Shown here one piece after another: positions 37,101 through 50,265 of a stretch of DNA of 64,000 bases (its first letter is position 1; every line of letters begins with the position of its first letter). The DNA is from Parapristionchus giblindavisi (Eukaryota > Nematoda > Chromadorea > Rhabditida > Diplogasteridae). Made by a program: the position numbers and the translations under genes. The notes beneath the pieces are model-generated. The model searched no databases and was not told the DNA's origin. It saw nothing but the letters and a program-made list of their open reading frames with translations. The DNA lies in NCBI GenBank assembly GCA_943737045.1, contig CALSFV010000214.1, forward strand, positions 62,001 to 126,000, read 5' to 3'.

Positions 37101-38290
37101 GCTTGTTTTCCTACATTGATTTTAGTGATTTACTCTTCAACAGCGATAGTAGATAAAAATTAGAAACAGATAAAAATAATTATTAAAATGCTTTCATAGA
37201 AATAACTGCAATGAATCAAAAGTCGTAATAAATAGATAAAGGACAAACTGAAATATAAAATCATTATAGGCTCGCTAGGCAGAACGATCAACTATTCATG
37301 GGAGACTGTCGCCAAGGCCAAAGAATACTGCCCAAATGGATGGAGCAAAATGAAACTACTTGGTTTTGTTAAACAAGGAAAGGGATATGTGCATACCTTT
37401 GACGGAGTAAGTACCGGAAAACTACATAAGAAATGTAAAACGAGGGGGGAAATTTCGTTAAGCAAAATTTGAAACTCTCCGCTCTGGCATTACTCTTTTG
37501 CTTTCTTTGTCTACTAGAGATCGCTGCCAGAGCGCGGAGTATAGTTAGCTCGGGGTATCGCCTTAAATATGGAGGCTCTCGAATGTCTATGCAAAAGCAT
37601 AACACATCTATTATGCAAGGGACAAGTGATATGTAAGAAATAAGCACGACCATTCATCAATCCCGTAGCGCAGTGGTAAACGTTCTCACTAGCAACATCG
37701 CGGGTTCGAAACCTATTACAGAACTTTCTATTTTCAAAATTTCTTGCCATTGCCTGTACAAGCAAGGATTATTCATTCATGATTCTTGCGATCAGTGAGC
37801 TGAAAAAGCATACAATATTTTATGTATGGCATGCAGAATAACTTTTGCTTTTGTTCACAGTTTGTTCACGAAAATATTGGGACTCCATATTTAAAGCTTC
37901 ATAATCTAATATGATTTGAGAAAATTTTACATTACAGGATGGCCTCCAGATGGGCTATGTCTCTACGGTGAAAGGAGCCTGCGGTGCTAATAAACCGATG
38001 AAAGCATGGAACAGTAGAGTGTCTGGAGGTTAGGTTCATTACATCCCGAAACATACTTGTACAATACGGCGGAAAACTCACAAAAAGGCAGACAGGCAGG
38101 AAACGATTTGTTGAAATCCAAAAAATCCTGGGAATTATCGATTATGTACTTATCGCATACTAGATGAATGTATGAAATTCAAACTATGAATTCATTTACA
38201 GACATAATGTACTCTGAGAACCTGGAAGGCAATTCGTACTACAGAGGAAAGGTGCGGCACGGTGGCGCTGTCCAGTTTTATCTATTTTAA
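34177..38290 (+). CDS. P1: secreted Thr/Pro-repeat protein (unrecognised family)
   Basis: Twelve exons give 580 codons: 34177-34225, 34415-34539, 34714-34781, 34852-34897, 34961-34997, 35182-35397, 35675-36411, 36665-36705, 36903-37009, 37270-37406, 37938-38028, 38202-38290. Order of parts: signal peptide MRTHSLVVSIALCLSLG; a Cys-containing N-terminal domain (NGQCPTP, LSCSSGKSF, FRCDTTAKRW, ISCV, CELMV, FSCPVGQ); a linker of nine 21-residue Thr/Pro/Lys repeats and a poly-Thr tail; and a C-terminal domain (FWDLKFYYNAGRALHAFC, GWSKMKLLGF, MGYVSTVKGACG, VRHGGAVQFYLF, stop). P2 downstream matches it exon for exon: the last five exons have identical lengths (41, 107, 137, 91, 89 nt). The repeat linker suggests an O-glycosylated stalk; function unknown. 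Intron 10 holds the second tRNA-bearing TIR element. Confidence 0.85.
35735..36299 (+). repeat. 63-bp tandem repeat, 9 units, coding
   Basis: Each unit encodes TTSKPPR-G/E-PKTRTEPPV-I/T-PEE. Units with GP...VIP and EP...VTP tend to alternate, giving a partial 126-bp higher-order period. Paralog P2 instead has short TKPTTTT repeats at this place (41041-41188), so the linker evolves fast. Confidence 0.9.
37562..37895 (+). mobile_element. TIR element carrying a tRNA-like segment, copy 2
   Basis: Lies in intron 10 of P1. Flanked by CTTAAA (37562-37567) and TTTAAA (37890-37895), with ends TATGGAG / CTCCATA. The tRNA-like part (37658-37728) has a consensus A box (TAGCGCAGTGG) and B box (GGTTCGAAACC). 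Similar to the 10592-10933 copy along its whole length. Confidence 0.75.
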
Positions 38291-38545
38291 TGATTTCAAC
38301 ATGTTTGTATAAAGATTTTACCATACATTTTTGCCGTGTAAACTTATTTGATTATGTGTCATAGTCATCAGTTAACATAAATTGAATTTTTGATCTGGCG
38401 ATTAGCTACTGGATAAGTCTTTTTCACTTTCATTTTAGATGCAAAATTCTCCTCCACTTTCCTCCGATAGAACGCAACGATAGAAGTATCTGTAGCATGA
38501 TCATGCAAAAAGAAAAGCAAAGGAGACAAAATTGTCATTTAGTTC

Positions 38546-38703
38546 CACATTTTGCGCAATATCTCTGTTTATTGCAAATAGGCCAACGTCGTTCTTGGAT
38601 TTCCGTTCTCTGACTGTCTGAGCTCTCTCGTTTTTCCATTATCTCTTATGGTTATTTTTGTATAAAAAGGTGGCTACAGTTGCACAGAATCATTCAAATC
38701 ACA
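38546..38703 (+). promoter_or_regulatory. Conserved proximal promoter of P2
   Basis: Matches 49191-49349 upstream of P3: shared GCGCAATA, CTCTGNTTATTGCAAA, TTCGTTCTCTGAC-like, CTCTCNTTTTTCCATTATCT, a TATAAAAAGG box at 38661, and CAGAATCATTCAAATCACA joined to the ATG. The TATA is about 40 nt before the start, suggesting a very short leader. Confidence 0.65.
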
Positions 38704-41700
38704 ATGAATATTCTACTTTTTATTCTCACTCTTCTTGCTTCTTCAACTACCAGCGGTTAGTTATTTTACCCTTTTATTTTCTTTGTTTAGTAATCGTCGA
38801 CTCAGACGCATTGCGTCGTTTACATGCAATATCAAAACGCGACTAAAGATAAGTTAATTTCAGTTAATGGTGCTTGCCCTGCACCACTACCACAACCATA
38901 TGCCGGTTCCGTTCCTCCAAACCTCGTGCTATTGAGTGATGTGACGATCGAGGAAGATAGCGGTGAAATTTACCTCAGCTGCCCGAGTACTGGCCAGTGG
39001 TATCTGGTACGTTTCCCTCCATTTTGACCCTATTATGTGCATTAAACGAATGTCCGATTAGTATTTTGACTAGCTGCTTGAGGTAATTTGGTCTGCGAGA
39101 GTGTGTTGTCAGAGCGTATTAGTTACCATATCTTGATACAAAAAGTGCAATGTTCCCCCTGTAATTCTTCCATAGTAGATAAGGCAATCATTAATCTATT
39201 GGTGTTTTAACTTTTTTGAGATACTTACCTTAAAAACGGAATAATTCATTAATGGATAAGAGATTTTATGTCATGAACTTTGCATTTCAGAAGCGAGATG
39301 CCACTGGAAGTGAGATATTTTCTACAGAAATGATTAAGTGCGATGAAGACAAGTCAGTTTTTCTTATCCAGATCATAAATCATTTATTAATAAACATCTC
39401 GATTCAATATGTAATAATAAACCATAATAATATGTAATAAAAATCTTATTGTTCAAACGATTATGATCATAATATTAATAGATATAACTTGAAACTATGT
39501 AGAAAGTTAACATTTATTCTTACTTTTGGGACTGTCAAGTTTAATTTTAATATTACATATATTTTAAGATGGGTAACGGAAAACGGAGTTACATTCGAGC
39601 CGACTGATACGGTAAAAGTTGTATTTGCTATTCCGTCGATTTCTTTAATAAGACACACTCGTCTCTGGTTATATTTAGCCCTCCCGATAACTACAATTGA
39701 AGGTTTTTGTTGCACAAGCTGCATGAGCAATATGGCAGTGTACCAATTCTGGGATACATATTGCTCACTAGCAGACCTCTTTATCAAATCTCAAAGGATC
39801 ATTCTGATTACATGCCGACCCCAAGTCAAAAAAAAATTCGCAATGCAATATAATTCCATTCTCTTCAGTTCTCCTGTGTCGACGGTAGTATTGATGCGGA
39901 CAAGTGTAAGTGCCTTATTAGACTTTTTTAAAGTCAGTGATTGACGGACATGGAAAGCTTTTCTAAATGTAGATCCAAACAAATGTTCACTAAGCTATGT
40001 AAGTGTTGTATATTAGGAACAAACAACACATAATCCTCCAATAATCTTTATCACATTCGCACATTGGTGCGGTGAGTCATGACAGGGGGTCCTTCATAGA
40101 TCAATGACGTTCAATTCTTTCTTCTAATCATCGGTTCATCGTGTATATCTTGATGTTCTTTCAACATCTGTGCTCGAAGTAAAATCCAGAAAAAGAATGC
40201 ATTAGAAATTGAAGTTAACAACCCACGTAGCAGTAGATGCTCCGTCCGAAATGGCTGTATGAACACATAGTAGAAAAATAAACAACAAATAGTAGAAAAA
40301 TAATATTAATTAAGGATTGGTTAAAAGGGTAGACTCTGGTATTTTGCCACTTAAAGTCTACTTAAACTTTCCACTTTAAGTAGACTTTAAGTAAACTTAA
40401 AGTGAGACGTAAGTCTACTTAAAGTGGTGTGGTATACTGTAATGCATTTCGTCAAATGTTCTTTCACTTAAAGTTTACTTAAAGTCTACTTAAAGTCTGT
40501 GACGTAGTTTAAGTAGACTTTAAGTGGCAAAATACCAGAGGAACAAGATAATCGTTAATACCGAAACTGCTCTAGGTTATTAATTGGGTCATTATTAGGA
40601 TGAGGTTTAAAATCATGGATATCAATAATTCGTACGCATTCAGTGTGCAAAATCAAATTCAATGGACACTTCCAAGATCTTATCGCTGACCAACCTTTGA
40701 AATGTCAGCCAGGACAGGACACAAGCATAATTGTCAATGGTATCACTCATATTGGATCAACGCTGACAATGAAGTGTGTGCAATCCGGAAAAGTTTCGAT
40801 TAATAATGGTCCAGTGATTGATTATGATAAGAATGCCCCTTCAAGACAAGTGGAAATGGAGTGTATAGGTTCGTTAGAACTACTTTTTCGAAAAATTTCC
40901 ACCTATATTTTGTTTTCATTTTCAGACCCCACAACCACGACTTCGACTACTAGTACTAGGTATGTACCATGGTTTCATAACTTCAAAAAATAATATGATC
41001 ATTGTGCAATGATAGTTAACGTTTAATAGTCCCTTTTCAGCACCACGACCACAACGACTAAACCAACAACCACTTCGACTAAACCAACTACCACTACGAC
41101 TAAACCAACTACCACTACGACTAAACCAACTACCACTACAACTAAGGCGACTACAACGACTACAAAAGCGACCACTACAACCACTGTGGTGAGTCTCCTT
41201 TAATTTTGATTGAAACATAGAATAAATCAAATACTTTAAGACACCGGCTCAGTAAGACTCCCGGTAGTGCCGGACATAGACCTCATCGATTTGGCTCAAA
41301 ATTTTTTTGTGGATACCCCCATGGCCCCCCATCACAAAATGGGTATTCATTTGGGCTGGGTCCTTGAAACATAAATGTGGCGGGTTTTCGAAATTTGAAA
41401 ACTCGATTTTCGCTAAAAAAAAGTGGAGCGCCCTAGGTTCAATGTTAGTGTCGATTAATTACAAGTATGCCTAGACAACAAAAACTCGTTATAGGACGGT
41501 TCGGATGTCCGATCGCAAACTGATTTTTTTACCTCCTCAAAACACATTAAAATTAATTAAAATTTTAAATTGCAAAATCGCACAATTATTTTTGCCTTAT
41601 CTTATAGAGCAAAACATTCCGCGTCGAATGAGGGTAAAAATTGAAAAATCGATAGACCCCTATTTTGAGAAAAATGGGCCTGACCATGACTCGAAAATAT

Positions 41701-44148
41701 TTTTGTTTTTAAAACCCCTCATGTTTGTACTAATATTGAAGAGCTCGTCGAGTAGAACAACTTTCATGTTGAACGTTTAATCTGAAACTCATGTACCAGA
41801 GAGTTTCACACGTTTTCCTGCAATTTTGAGTAAAATGAAAATAAAACATTTTTAAAACAAAAAAAGCGCAGTCCAATCTTTGACTCATCTTATAGAGCAA
41901 AACATTCCCCGTCGAATGAGGGTAAAAATTAAAAAATCGATAGACCCCTATTTTGAGAAAAATGGGCCTAACCATGACTCGAAAATATTTTTGTTTTTAA
42001 AAACCCTCATGTTTGTACTAATATTGAAGAGCTCGTCGAGTAGAACAACTTTCATGTTGAACGTTTAATCTGAAACTCATGTACAAGAGAGTTTCACACG
42101 TTTTCCTGCAATTTTGAGTAAAATGAAAATAAAACATTTTTAAAACAAAAAAAGCGCAGTCCAATCTTTGACTCATCTTATAGAGCAAAACATTCCCCGT
42201 CGAATGAGGGTAAAAATTAAAAAATCGATAGACCCCTATTTTGAGAAAAATGGGCCTGACCATGACTCGAAAATATTTTTGTTTTTAAAACCCCTCATGT
42301 TTGTACTCATATTGAAGATCTTTTTGAGTAGAATAACTTTCGCGTTGGACATTTTGTCTGAAACTCATGTACAAGAGAGATACACACGATTTTGTGACCA
42401 ATTTTGAGTTAAGCGAAATAAAAATATTTTTTTGCAAAATCGTGTGTATCTCTCTTGTACATGAGTTTCAGACAAAACGTTCAACATGAAAGTTGTTCTA
42501 CTCAAAAAGATCTTCAATATGAGTACAAACATGAGGGGGTTTGAAAACAAAAATATTTTCGAGTCATGGTCAGGCCCATTTTTCTCAAAATAGGGGTCTA
42601 TCGATTTTTTAATTTTTACCCTCATTTGACGCGGAATTTTTTGCTCTATAAGATGAGTCAAAGAATGGACTGCGCTTTTTTGTTTTAAAAATGTTTTATT
42701 TTCATTTTACTCAAAATTGCAGGAAAACGTGTGAAACTCTCTTGTACATGAGTTTCAGATTAAACGTTCAACATGAAAGTTGTTCTACTCGACGAGCTCT
42801 TCAATACGAGTACAAACATGAGGGGTTTTAAAAACAAAAATATTTTCGAGTCATGGTCAGGCCCATTTTTCTCAAAATAGGGGTCTATCGATTTTTCAAT
42901 TTTTACCCTCATTCGACGCGGAATTTTTTGCTCTATAAGATAAGGCAAAAATAATTGTGCGATTTTGTAATTTAAAATTTTAATTAATTTTAATGTGTTT
43001 TGAGGAGGTAAAAAAATCAGTTTGCGATCGGATATCCGAACCGTCCTATAGCGAGTTTTTGTTGTCTAGGCATACTTGTAATTAATCGACACTAACATTG
43101 AACCTAGGGCGTTCCACTTTTGTTTGGCGAAAGTCGAGTTTTCAAATTTCGAGAACCCGCCACATTTATGTTTCAAGGACCCAGCCCAAATGAATACACA
43201 TTTTGTGATGGGGGGCCATGGGAGTATCCACAAAAACAATTTGAGCCAAATCGGTGAGGTCGATGTCCGGGGTCACTGGCTCAACCCTCGAATCTTACCG
43301 AGCCGGTGTCTTAAGGCGGACAGAGATCCACCAGCGAGTGTTTTCTGGGATTTGAAGTGAGTCACAAATTACTATTTCAAATTTTAATATACACCCTGGG
43401 ATCTTTTTGAAATAATAATATCCGCATTGACAAATGAGGATAACGAGATCGTGTGGCCAGAAAGCAGCGCAAATTCGTATACTTATTACAGGTACTATTA
43501 CAACTATGGCCGTATTCTTCATGCTTTCTGTTCTCATTCTGGATGCTACGATAAGATTATGAACAATGGAATCGGATATGATAAAAATAATTACTTAGGT
43601 TAGAATTTTGACAGTGTTGACCGATATTTTTTTACAGTTTTCATTGACTGGAAAAGCAGGATAGTTGAGGGATTTTTTATAGTGGGCTTAGCTCAAAAGA
43701 GAAAAAATATTGAATATGTAAAATTGTGATCTTTACAGGTTCACTCGGAAAGACGATTAACTATTCCGCTGAAACTGTTGCCTTGGCCAAAGCGGCATGT
43801 CCCAAAGGATATGGTACCATGAAATCGCTTGGATTCTCGAGATCCGGTGATGCCTATGTGCACAACTTGGAAGGGGTAAGTGATAATTACTTAAGTACAT
43901 GATTTCGAACAATTGTTTATAGAAAGGTCTTGTTATGGGCTGGGTGACAAACACAAACGGTGCATGCGGGTTCAAGAAGCCAATGAAGGCGTGGGGATGC
44001 AGATATTCCGCAGGTATGATGTATCACGTTACAAAGCGACTTTAATTCATAGTTTTCAGATGTCATGTACGGTCAGAACTTGGAAACAAATACGTTTTAT
44101 AAGGGACTGGTTCGACATGGTGGAGCTGTGCAATTTTATTTGTACTGA
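38704..44148 (+). CDS. P2: secreted Thr-rich protein, paralog of P1
   Basis: Thirteen exons give 402 codons: 38704-38755, 38864-39006, 39291-39352, 39569-39611, 39869-39905, 40644-40868, 40926-40959, 41041-41188, 43316-43356, 43492-43598, 43739-43875, 43923-44013, 44060-44148. It starts with a signal peptide (MNILLFILTLLASSTTSG), then a Cys-rich N-terminal region (NGACPAP, YLSCPSTGQWYL, FSCVDGS, CKIKFNG, LKCQPGQD), a poly-Thr/Lys linker and the same C-terminal domain as P1 (FWDLKYYYNYGRILHAFC, GYGTMKSLGF, NGACGFKKP, HGGAVQFYLY). The 3' splice site of exon 9 is the TTAAG left by a palindrome insertion that fills intron 8. The coding sequence is otherwise intact. Function unknown. Confidence 0.85.
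40334..40540. mobile_element. 207-bp palindromic MITE, CTTAAAGTCTACTT-rich
   Basis: CTCTGGTATTTTGCCACTTA mirrors TAAGTGGCAAAATACCAGAG. Interior repeats CTTAAAGTCTACTTAAA in both directions. Lies in intron 5 of P2. A second copy, split by nested insertions, spans 46038-48819. Confidence 0.85.
41240..43310. mobile_element. 2.07-kb palindrome flanked by TTAA, in P2 intron 8
   Basis: Ends GACACCGGCTCAGTAAGA / TTACCGAGCCGGTGTC, flanked by TTAA at 41236-41239 and 43311-43314. The arms contain two to three internal tandem copies of a ~290-bp unit (starting near 41590, 41880 and 42168). A shorter family member is at 46105-47510. No transposase frame. Confidence 0.9.
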
Positions 44149-45641
<1,493 letters not shown>

Positions 45642-46037
45642 TCGTTTCTTGGAGAAAGGAGAAAATAGATTTTTTTGTAAACAACAAAAAAGATTAAAAT
45701 TACAAGTACATTTCATAAAGACAATGCATGAACAGTTAAATGGGACAATTCTTGTACGCAGGCATAGCGAATGCACATTGGGTGCCTTGTAAACTGCCTT
45801 GTCAAAATGTAACGGAATGCGATATTACAAAGGAATAATAAACGGACGAATCTCCTCCTGTCCATATCAGTATTGGATTAGAATGAGAGAGTATGGGAAA
45901 AGAGGAGCAGCACCGAAGTTTTTCCTAGCTGGTTTTCCTAAATTGCGATTTATTGATGTCCTCTTCAGGAATAATGACCACATGTATGGATTAATTCTCG
46001 TTCAAAACCCTCCGTGCTGGGTTGATTAATCTGCATC
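45642..46037. other. Segment duplicated near 53.9 kb
   Basis: About 45870-45985 (ATTGGATTAGAATGAGAGAG ... GACCACATG) reappears diverged at 53918-54030. No exon model could be supported. Confidence 0.5.
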
Positions 46038-46104
46038 CTCTGGTATTTCGAAACGTTTTTAAATTTTTCACTTGAAGTAGACTTGTAAGTCTACTTAAAG
46101 TTAA

Positions 46105-47510
46105 GACACCGGCTCAGTAAGATTCGAGGTAGTGCCGGACATCGACCTCACCGATTTCGCTCAAAATTTTTTTGTGGACACCCCCATGGCCCCCCTAAAA
46201 AAAGTGGAGCGACCTAGGTCCAATATTAGTGTGGAATAATTACATATATGTCTATGCAACAAAAACTCGCTATTGGACGGTCCGGATATCCGATCGCAAA
46301 CTGATTTTTTCACCTCCTCAAAACATTCTAAATTTAATTAAAAATTTTAAAACAAAAAACGGCAGCCCAATTTTAGCCTCATTTTATAGAGCAAAAAATT
46401 CCGCATCGAATAAGGCAAAAAATCAAAAATCGATAGACCCGTGTTTTGAGATAAATGAACCTGAAGATGACCCGAAAATATTTTTGTTTTCAAACCCCCT
46501 CATGTTTGTACTCATATTGATGAGCTCGTCGAGTTGAACATCTTTCATGTTGAACGTTTTGTCTGAAACTCATGTACAAGAGAAATACATCTTTATACAT
46601 TCTTTTATCTATTCTCTCAGTTTTTCAGTCAATTTAGAGTAAATCGAAAGTAAAATATTGTTTGTGCACAAAGTGATTACGCCTATATTGTAGAACTCAA
46701 AAATCCATACTTAATTAGTTGTTTCACGAAAAAAAATTGTTGACCTCTATGCTGAAAAACATGGCCTCTATAGTGGTCATGAAAAAAAGTTGTCGAAACC
46801 TTGCCATGTTTATACTCATTTTAAAGAACTCGTCGAGCACATCATTTTTATGTTGGTCGTATTCTATGAAAGTCGTTTGTTCTCAAGATACATGCGATAC
46901 AAAATATTTGGATCCAATAAATCTTAATTCATGTATTTCTCTTGTACATGAGTTTCAGACAAAACGTTCAAAATGAAAGATGTTCAACTCGACGAGCTCT
47001 TCAATTTGAGTACAAACATGAGGGGGTTTGAAAACAAAAATATTTTCGGGTCATCTTCAGGTTCATTTATCTCAAAACACGGGTCTATCGATTTTTGATT
47101 TTTTTGCCTTATTCGATGCGGAATTTTTTGCTCTATAACAAGAGGCTAAAATTGGGCTGCCGTTTTTTTGTTTTAAAATTTTAATTAAATTTAGAATGTT
47201 TTGAGGAGGTAAAAAAATCAGTTTGCGATCGGATATCCGGACCGTCCAATAGCGGGTTTTTGTTGCATACGCATATATGTAATTATTCCACACTAATATT
47301 GGTCATAGGTCGCTCCACTTTATTTGGCGAAAATCGAGTTTTCAAATTTCGAGAACCCGCCACATCTGTGTTTCAAGGATACAGTCCAAATGAATACCCA
47401 TTTTGTGATAGGGGGCCATGGGGGTATCCACAAAAAAATTTTGAGCCAAATCGGTGAGGTCGATGTCCGGGGTCAGTGGCTCAACCCTCGAATCTTACTG
47501 AGCCGGTGTC
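46105..47510. mobile_element. TTAA palindrome, same family as 41240-43310
   Basis: Ends GACACCGGCTCAGTAAGA / TCTTACTGAGCCGGTGTC, TTAA on both sides (46101-46104, 47511-47514). The arms share most sequence with the P2-intron copy but lack part of the internal repeats and carry a different centre (about 46590-46930). Confidence 0.85.
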
Positions 47511-47514
47511 TTAA

Positions 47515-48707
47515 GAGAGACTATCTGACTCAGTGAACATATTTTGCTTATGGCTTGGCACTTGGCCAAAAAGTGATACGAACCGATCGGGCCCAAATCG
47601 TGCACAGTTGTAGTAAGTGCTGACATGAGCTCACAGACGGAGTTTGGGTTCGTCATATCTGCATCCTCGCTAAATATCGTAAGTTCGATGAAGTGTCATC
47701 AAAATTTCAAAGTTTACGGATTCGTTCGATATGTGTATATGACGAAGGGCAATAGTAAGCAGGTAAATTCCACCAAGTATCATCCCGGTACCCAGAAAAA
47801 AATTTAAAAAGACATAAAAAATATTTCTCAATTTTATTTTATTTTTTCTACAATTGCCTATCGGTGAGGGTCATTTTTTATTCCTTCAATTTGACAAGTA
47901 TTCATTAGTGTAACTACTGTATGAAAATGACTTAAAACAAATTGGGAAAAAGTTGCCTTATTCCCGAAAAACCACGATTAATTCGCCTTTTTATTGCAAA
48001 CTGAGCCGATTAAGCGTGTGCCGGATACGGTAATGCAAATGCGGAAATTCAAAATTCTGCAATAACTGTTTGTTTTCATTCGATTTCGGTATTATATTAT
48101 TGTTTTCTTTTATCATTTGTTAGTTATATGAATATTTGAATAGTAATATCACACTATTTTCGGAAAAAATATAAATTTTGAAGTTTTGAATTTGCATAAC
48201 CGTAACCGGTAAATGCTTATTCGCTCAGTTGGCGATAAAAAGGCAAATTAATCGGGAATAAGGCAACTTTTTCCCAATTTGTTTTAATTCATTTTCATAC
48301 AATAGTTACACTAATGAATACTCGTCAAATTGAAGGAATAAAAAATGACCCTCACCGATAGGCAATTGTAGGAAAAATAAAATAAAATTGAAAAATATTT
48401 TTTATGTCTTTTTAAAATTTTTTCTGGGTCTCACGGTTTTGGATCGGGATGATACTTGGTGGAATTTACCTGCTTACTATTGCCCTTCGTCATATACACA
48501 TATCGAACGAATCCGTAAACTTTGAAATTTTGATGACACTTCATCGAACTTACGATATTTAGAGAGGGTGCAGATATGACGAACCCAAACTCCGTCTGTG
48601 AGCTCATGTCAGCCCATACTACAACTGTGCACGGTTTGGGCCCGATCGGTTCATATCACTTTTTGGCCAAGTGCCAAGAGAATGTCACTTGAGCCAGAAA
48701 GTCTCTC
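47515..48707. mobile_element. Second TTAA palindrome abutting the first
   Basis: Ends GAGAGACT / AGTCTCTC with TTAA at 47511-47514 and 48708-48711. The arms share long inverted stretches such as GGTAAATTCCACCAAGTATC / GATACTTGGTGGAATTTACC. The left TTAA is shared with the neighbouring palindrome. Confidence 0.85.
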
Positions 48708-48819
48708 TTAAACGTAAGTCTACTTAAAGAAGTGTGGCGTACTGTAATCCATTTCGTCAAATGTCTACTTCAAGTATGTGACGTAATTTAAGTAGACTTT
48801 AAGTTTCGAAATACCAGAG

Positions 48820-49190
48820 TCCCAATAGTATCCTTCATAGTGCCAAGTCATCTACCCCTTTCTGCCCCTATATGCCCACCATATTTGAAGGAAAATAATC
48901 AATTATTTAAATCAATAAATGTTCACAACACATGAGATAGAACATATATGTATGTACGTAATTACTATCTATAGATTGATGCAGGTCCGTCGCGTTATCA
49001 ACGAATCTGTTGAAGGCAGCAATGAAATCAATAAGTCCAGATATTATGCGATATCTTCTTGTTTGATCCGTTTAGAGATAAATATATTACTATTATTATT
49101 TTAAAATGTGGTGTTTTGTGAATGATTATTAACGACGTGAAGACGTATCCAGAGATAGGCAAAAAAAGCGAAGGAGGCACTCAAAATAGG
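48820..49190. other. Spacer with possible LINE tail
   Basis: Near 49075-49100, AGAGATAAATATATTACTATTATT resembles the 3' tail of the LINE at 20340-20363 (ATAAATATATTATTATTATA). No gene. Confidence 0.4.
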
Positions 49191-49349
49191 CTCCACGTTT
49201 TGCGCAATAACTCTGCTTATTGCAAAGAAGCCAACGTATTTAGTGGATTTTCGTTCTCTGACCTTCTTAGCTCTCTCATTTTTCCATTATCTCTTAGAAT
49301 CCTTTTTGTATAAAAGGAGCAGCAGTTGTACAGAATCATTCAAATCACA
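49191..49349 (+). promoter_or_regulatory. Promoter of P3, like that of P2
   Basis: Same blocks as 38546-38703, including TATAAAAGG at 49309 and CAGAATCATTCAAATCACA before the start codon. Confidence 0.6.
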
Positions 49350-50265
49350 ATGAATATTCTACTTTTCATTCTCACTCTTCTTGCGCTTTCAATTACCAGA
49401 GGTTAGTTGTTTTATCCTTTTTTTTGTTTTTTAGTCGTGCGACTCACACCTCTTGTGTCTTGTAGATAGTTTTTAAAAAAATATTAAAACGCGACTAATT
49501 GTAAAGATAATTTAATTTCAGTGAGTGGTGCTTGCCTTGCACCACTACCTTATACCGATACCCTTCCAACAAACCTCGCGCTACTGAATGATATGACGAC
49601 CAAACAACATGGAGATGACATTTACCTCATCTGCCCGAGTACAGGCCAGTGGTATCTGGTATGTTTCCTTCCATTTTTTACCCTATTGTGAACACTAAAC
49701 GAATGCCCGATGACATATTATTTTGACTAGATATCAGAGAGTATAACTGGCCTAGCAGTGATCACCCGCAGGACCTCGTGTGCCTTGAATAAATCGTTGT
49801 ACCTTTACCTTTTACCATGGATAGGTTAAAAAGGTAGAACTAGATTATCGTTAATTCAGCTAAACTGCTCTAGGATACTAATTGAGTTATCATTAGGATC
49901 AGGTTTATATCATGGAAATCAATAATTCATACGTATTCAGCGTGCAAAATCAAATTCAATGGATACGTTCAAAATATTATCGCTGGCCAAACTTTGAAAT
50001 GACAGCCAGGACAGAAGATAAGCATTTTCGTCGATCCTATCTCTTTCCCTTTTCCAATAATGCTTAAATGCGAAGAGTCCGGAAAACTTACGGTTTATGG
50101 TGACATGGTAATGTATGAAAACGTTCGATATAATACGACTGCCGCTTCAATACCAGTGGTTATGGAGTGCACAGGTTCGTTGGAACTACGTTTTCGAAAA
50201 AAAGTCACCGTTTTCATTGTTCAGACCCCGAAACCACGACTTCGACTACTACTGATGCTAGGTAC

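Larger units (their letters stand above)
46038..48819. mobile_element. CTTAAAGTCTACTT MITE split by two nested palindromes
   Basis: Left part from CTCTGGTATTTCGAAACG (46038) and right part ending CGAAATACCAGAG (48819) are the two halves of the 40334-40540 family. Aligned to the intact copy, the halves meet at a single TTAA, where the two palindromes below are inserted. Confidence 0.8.
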
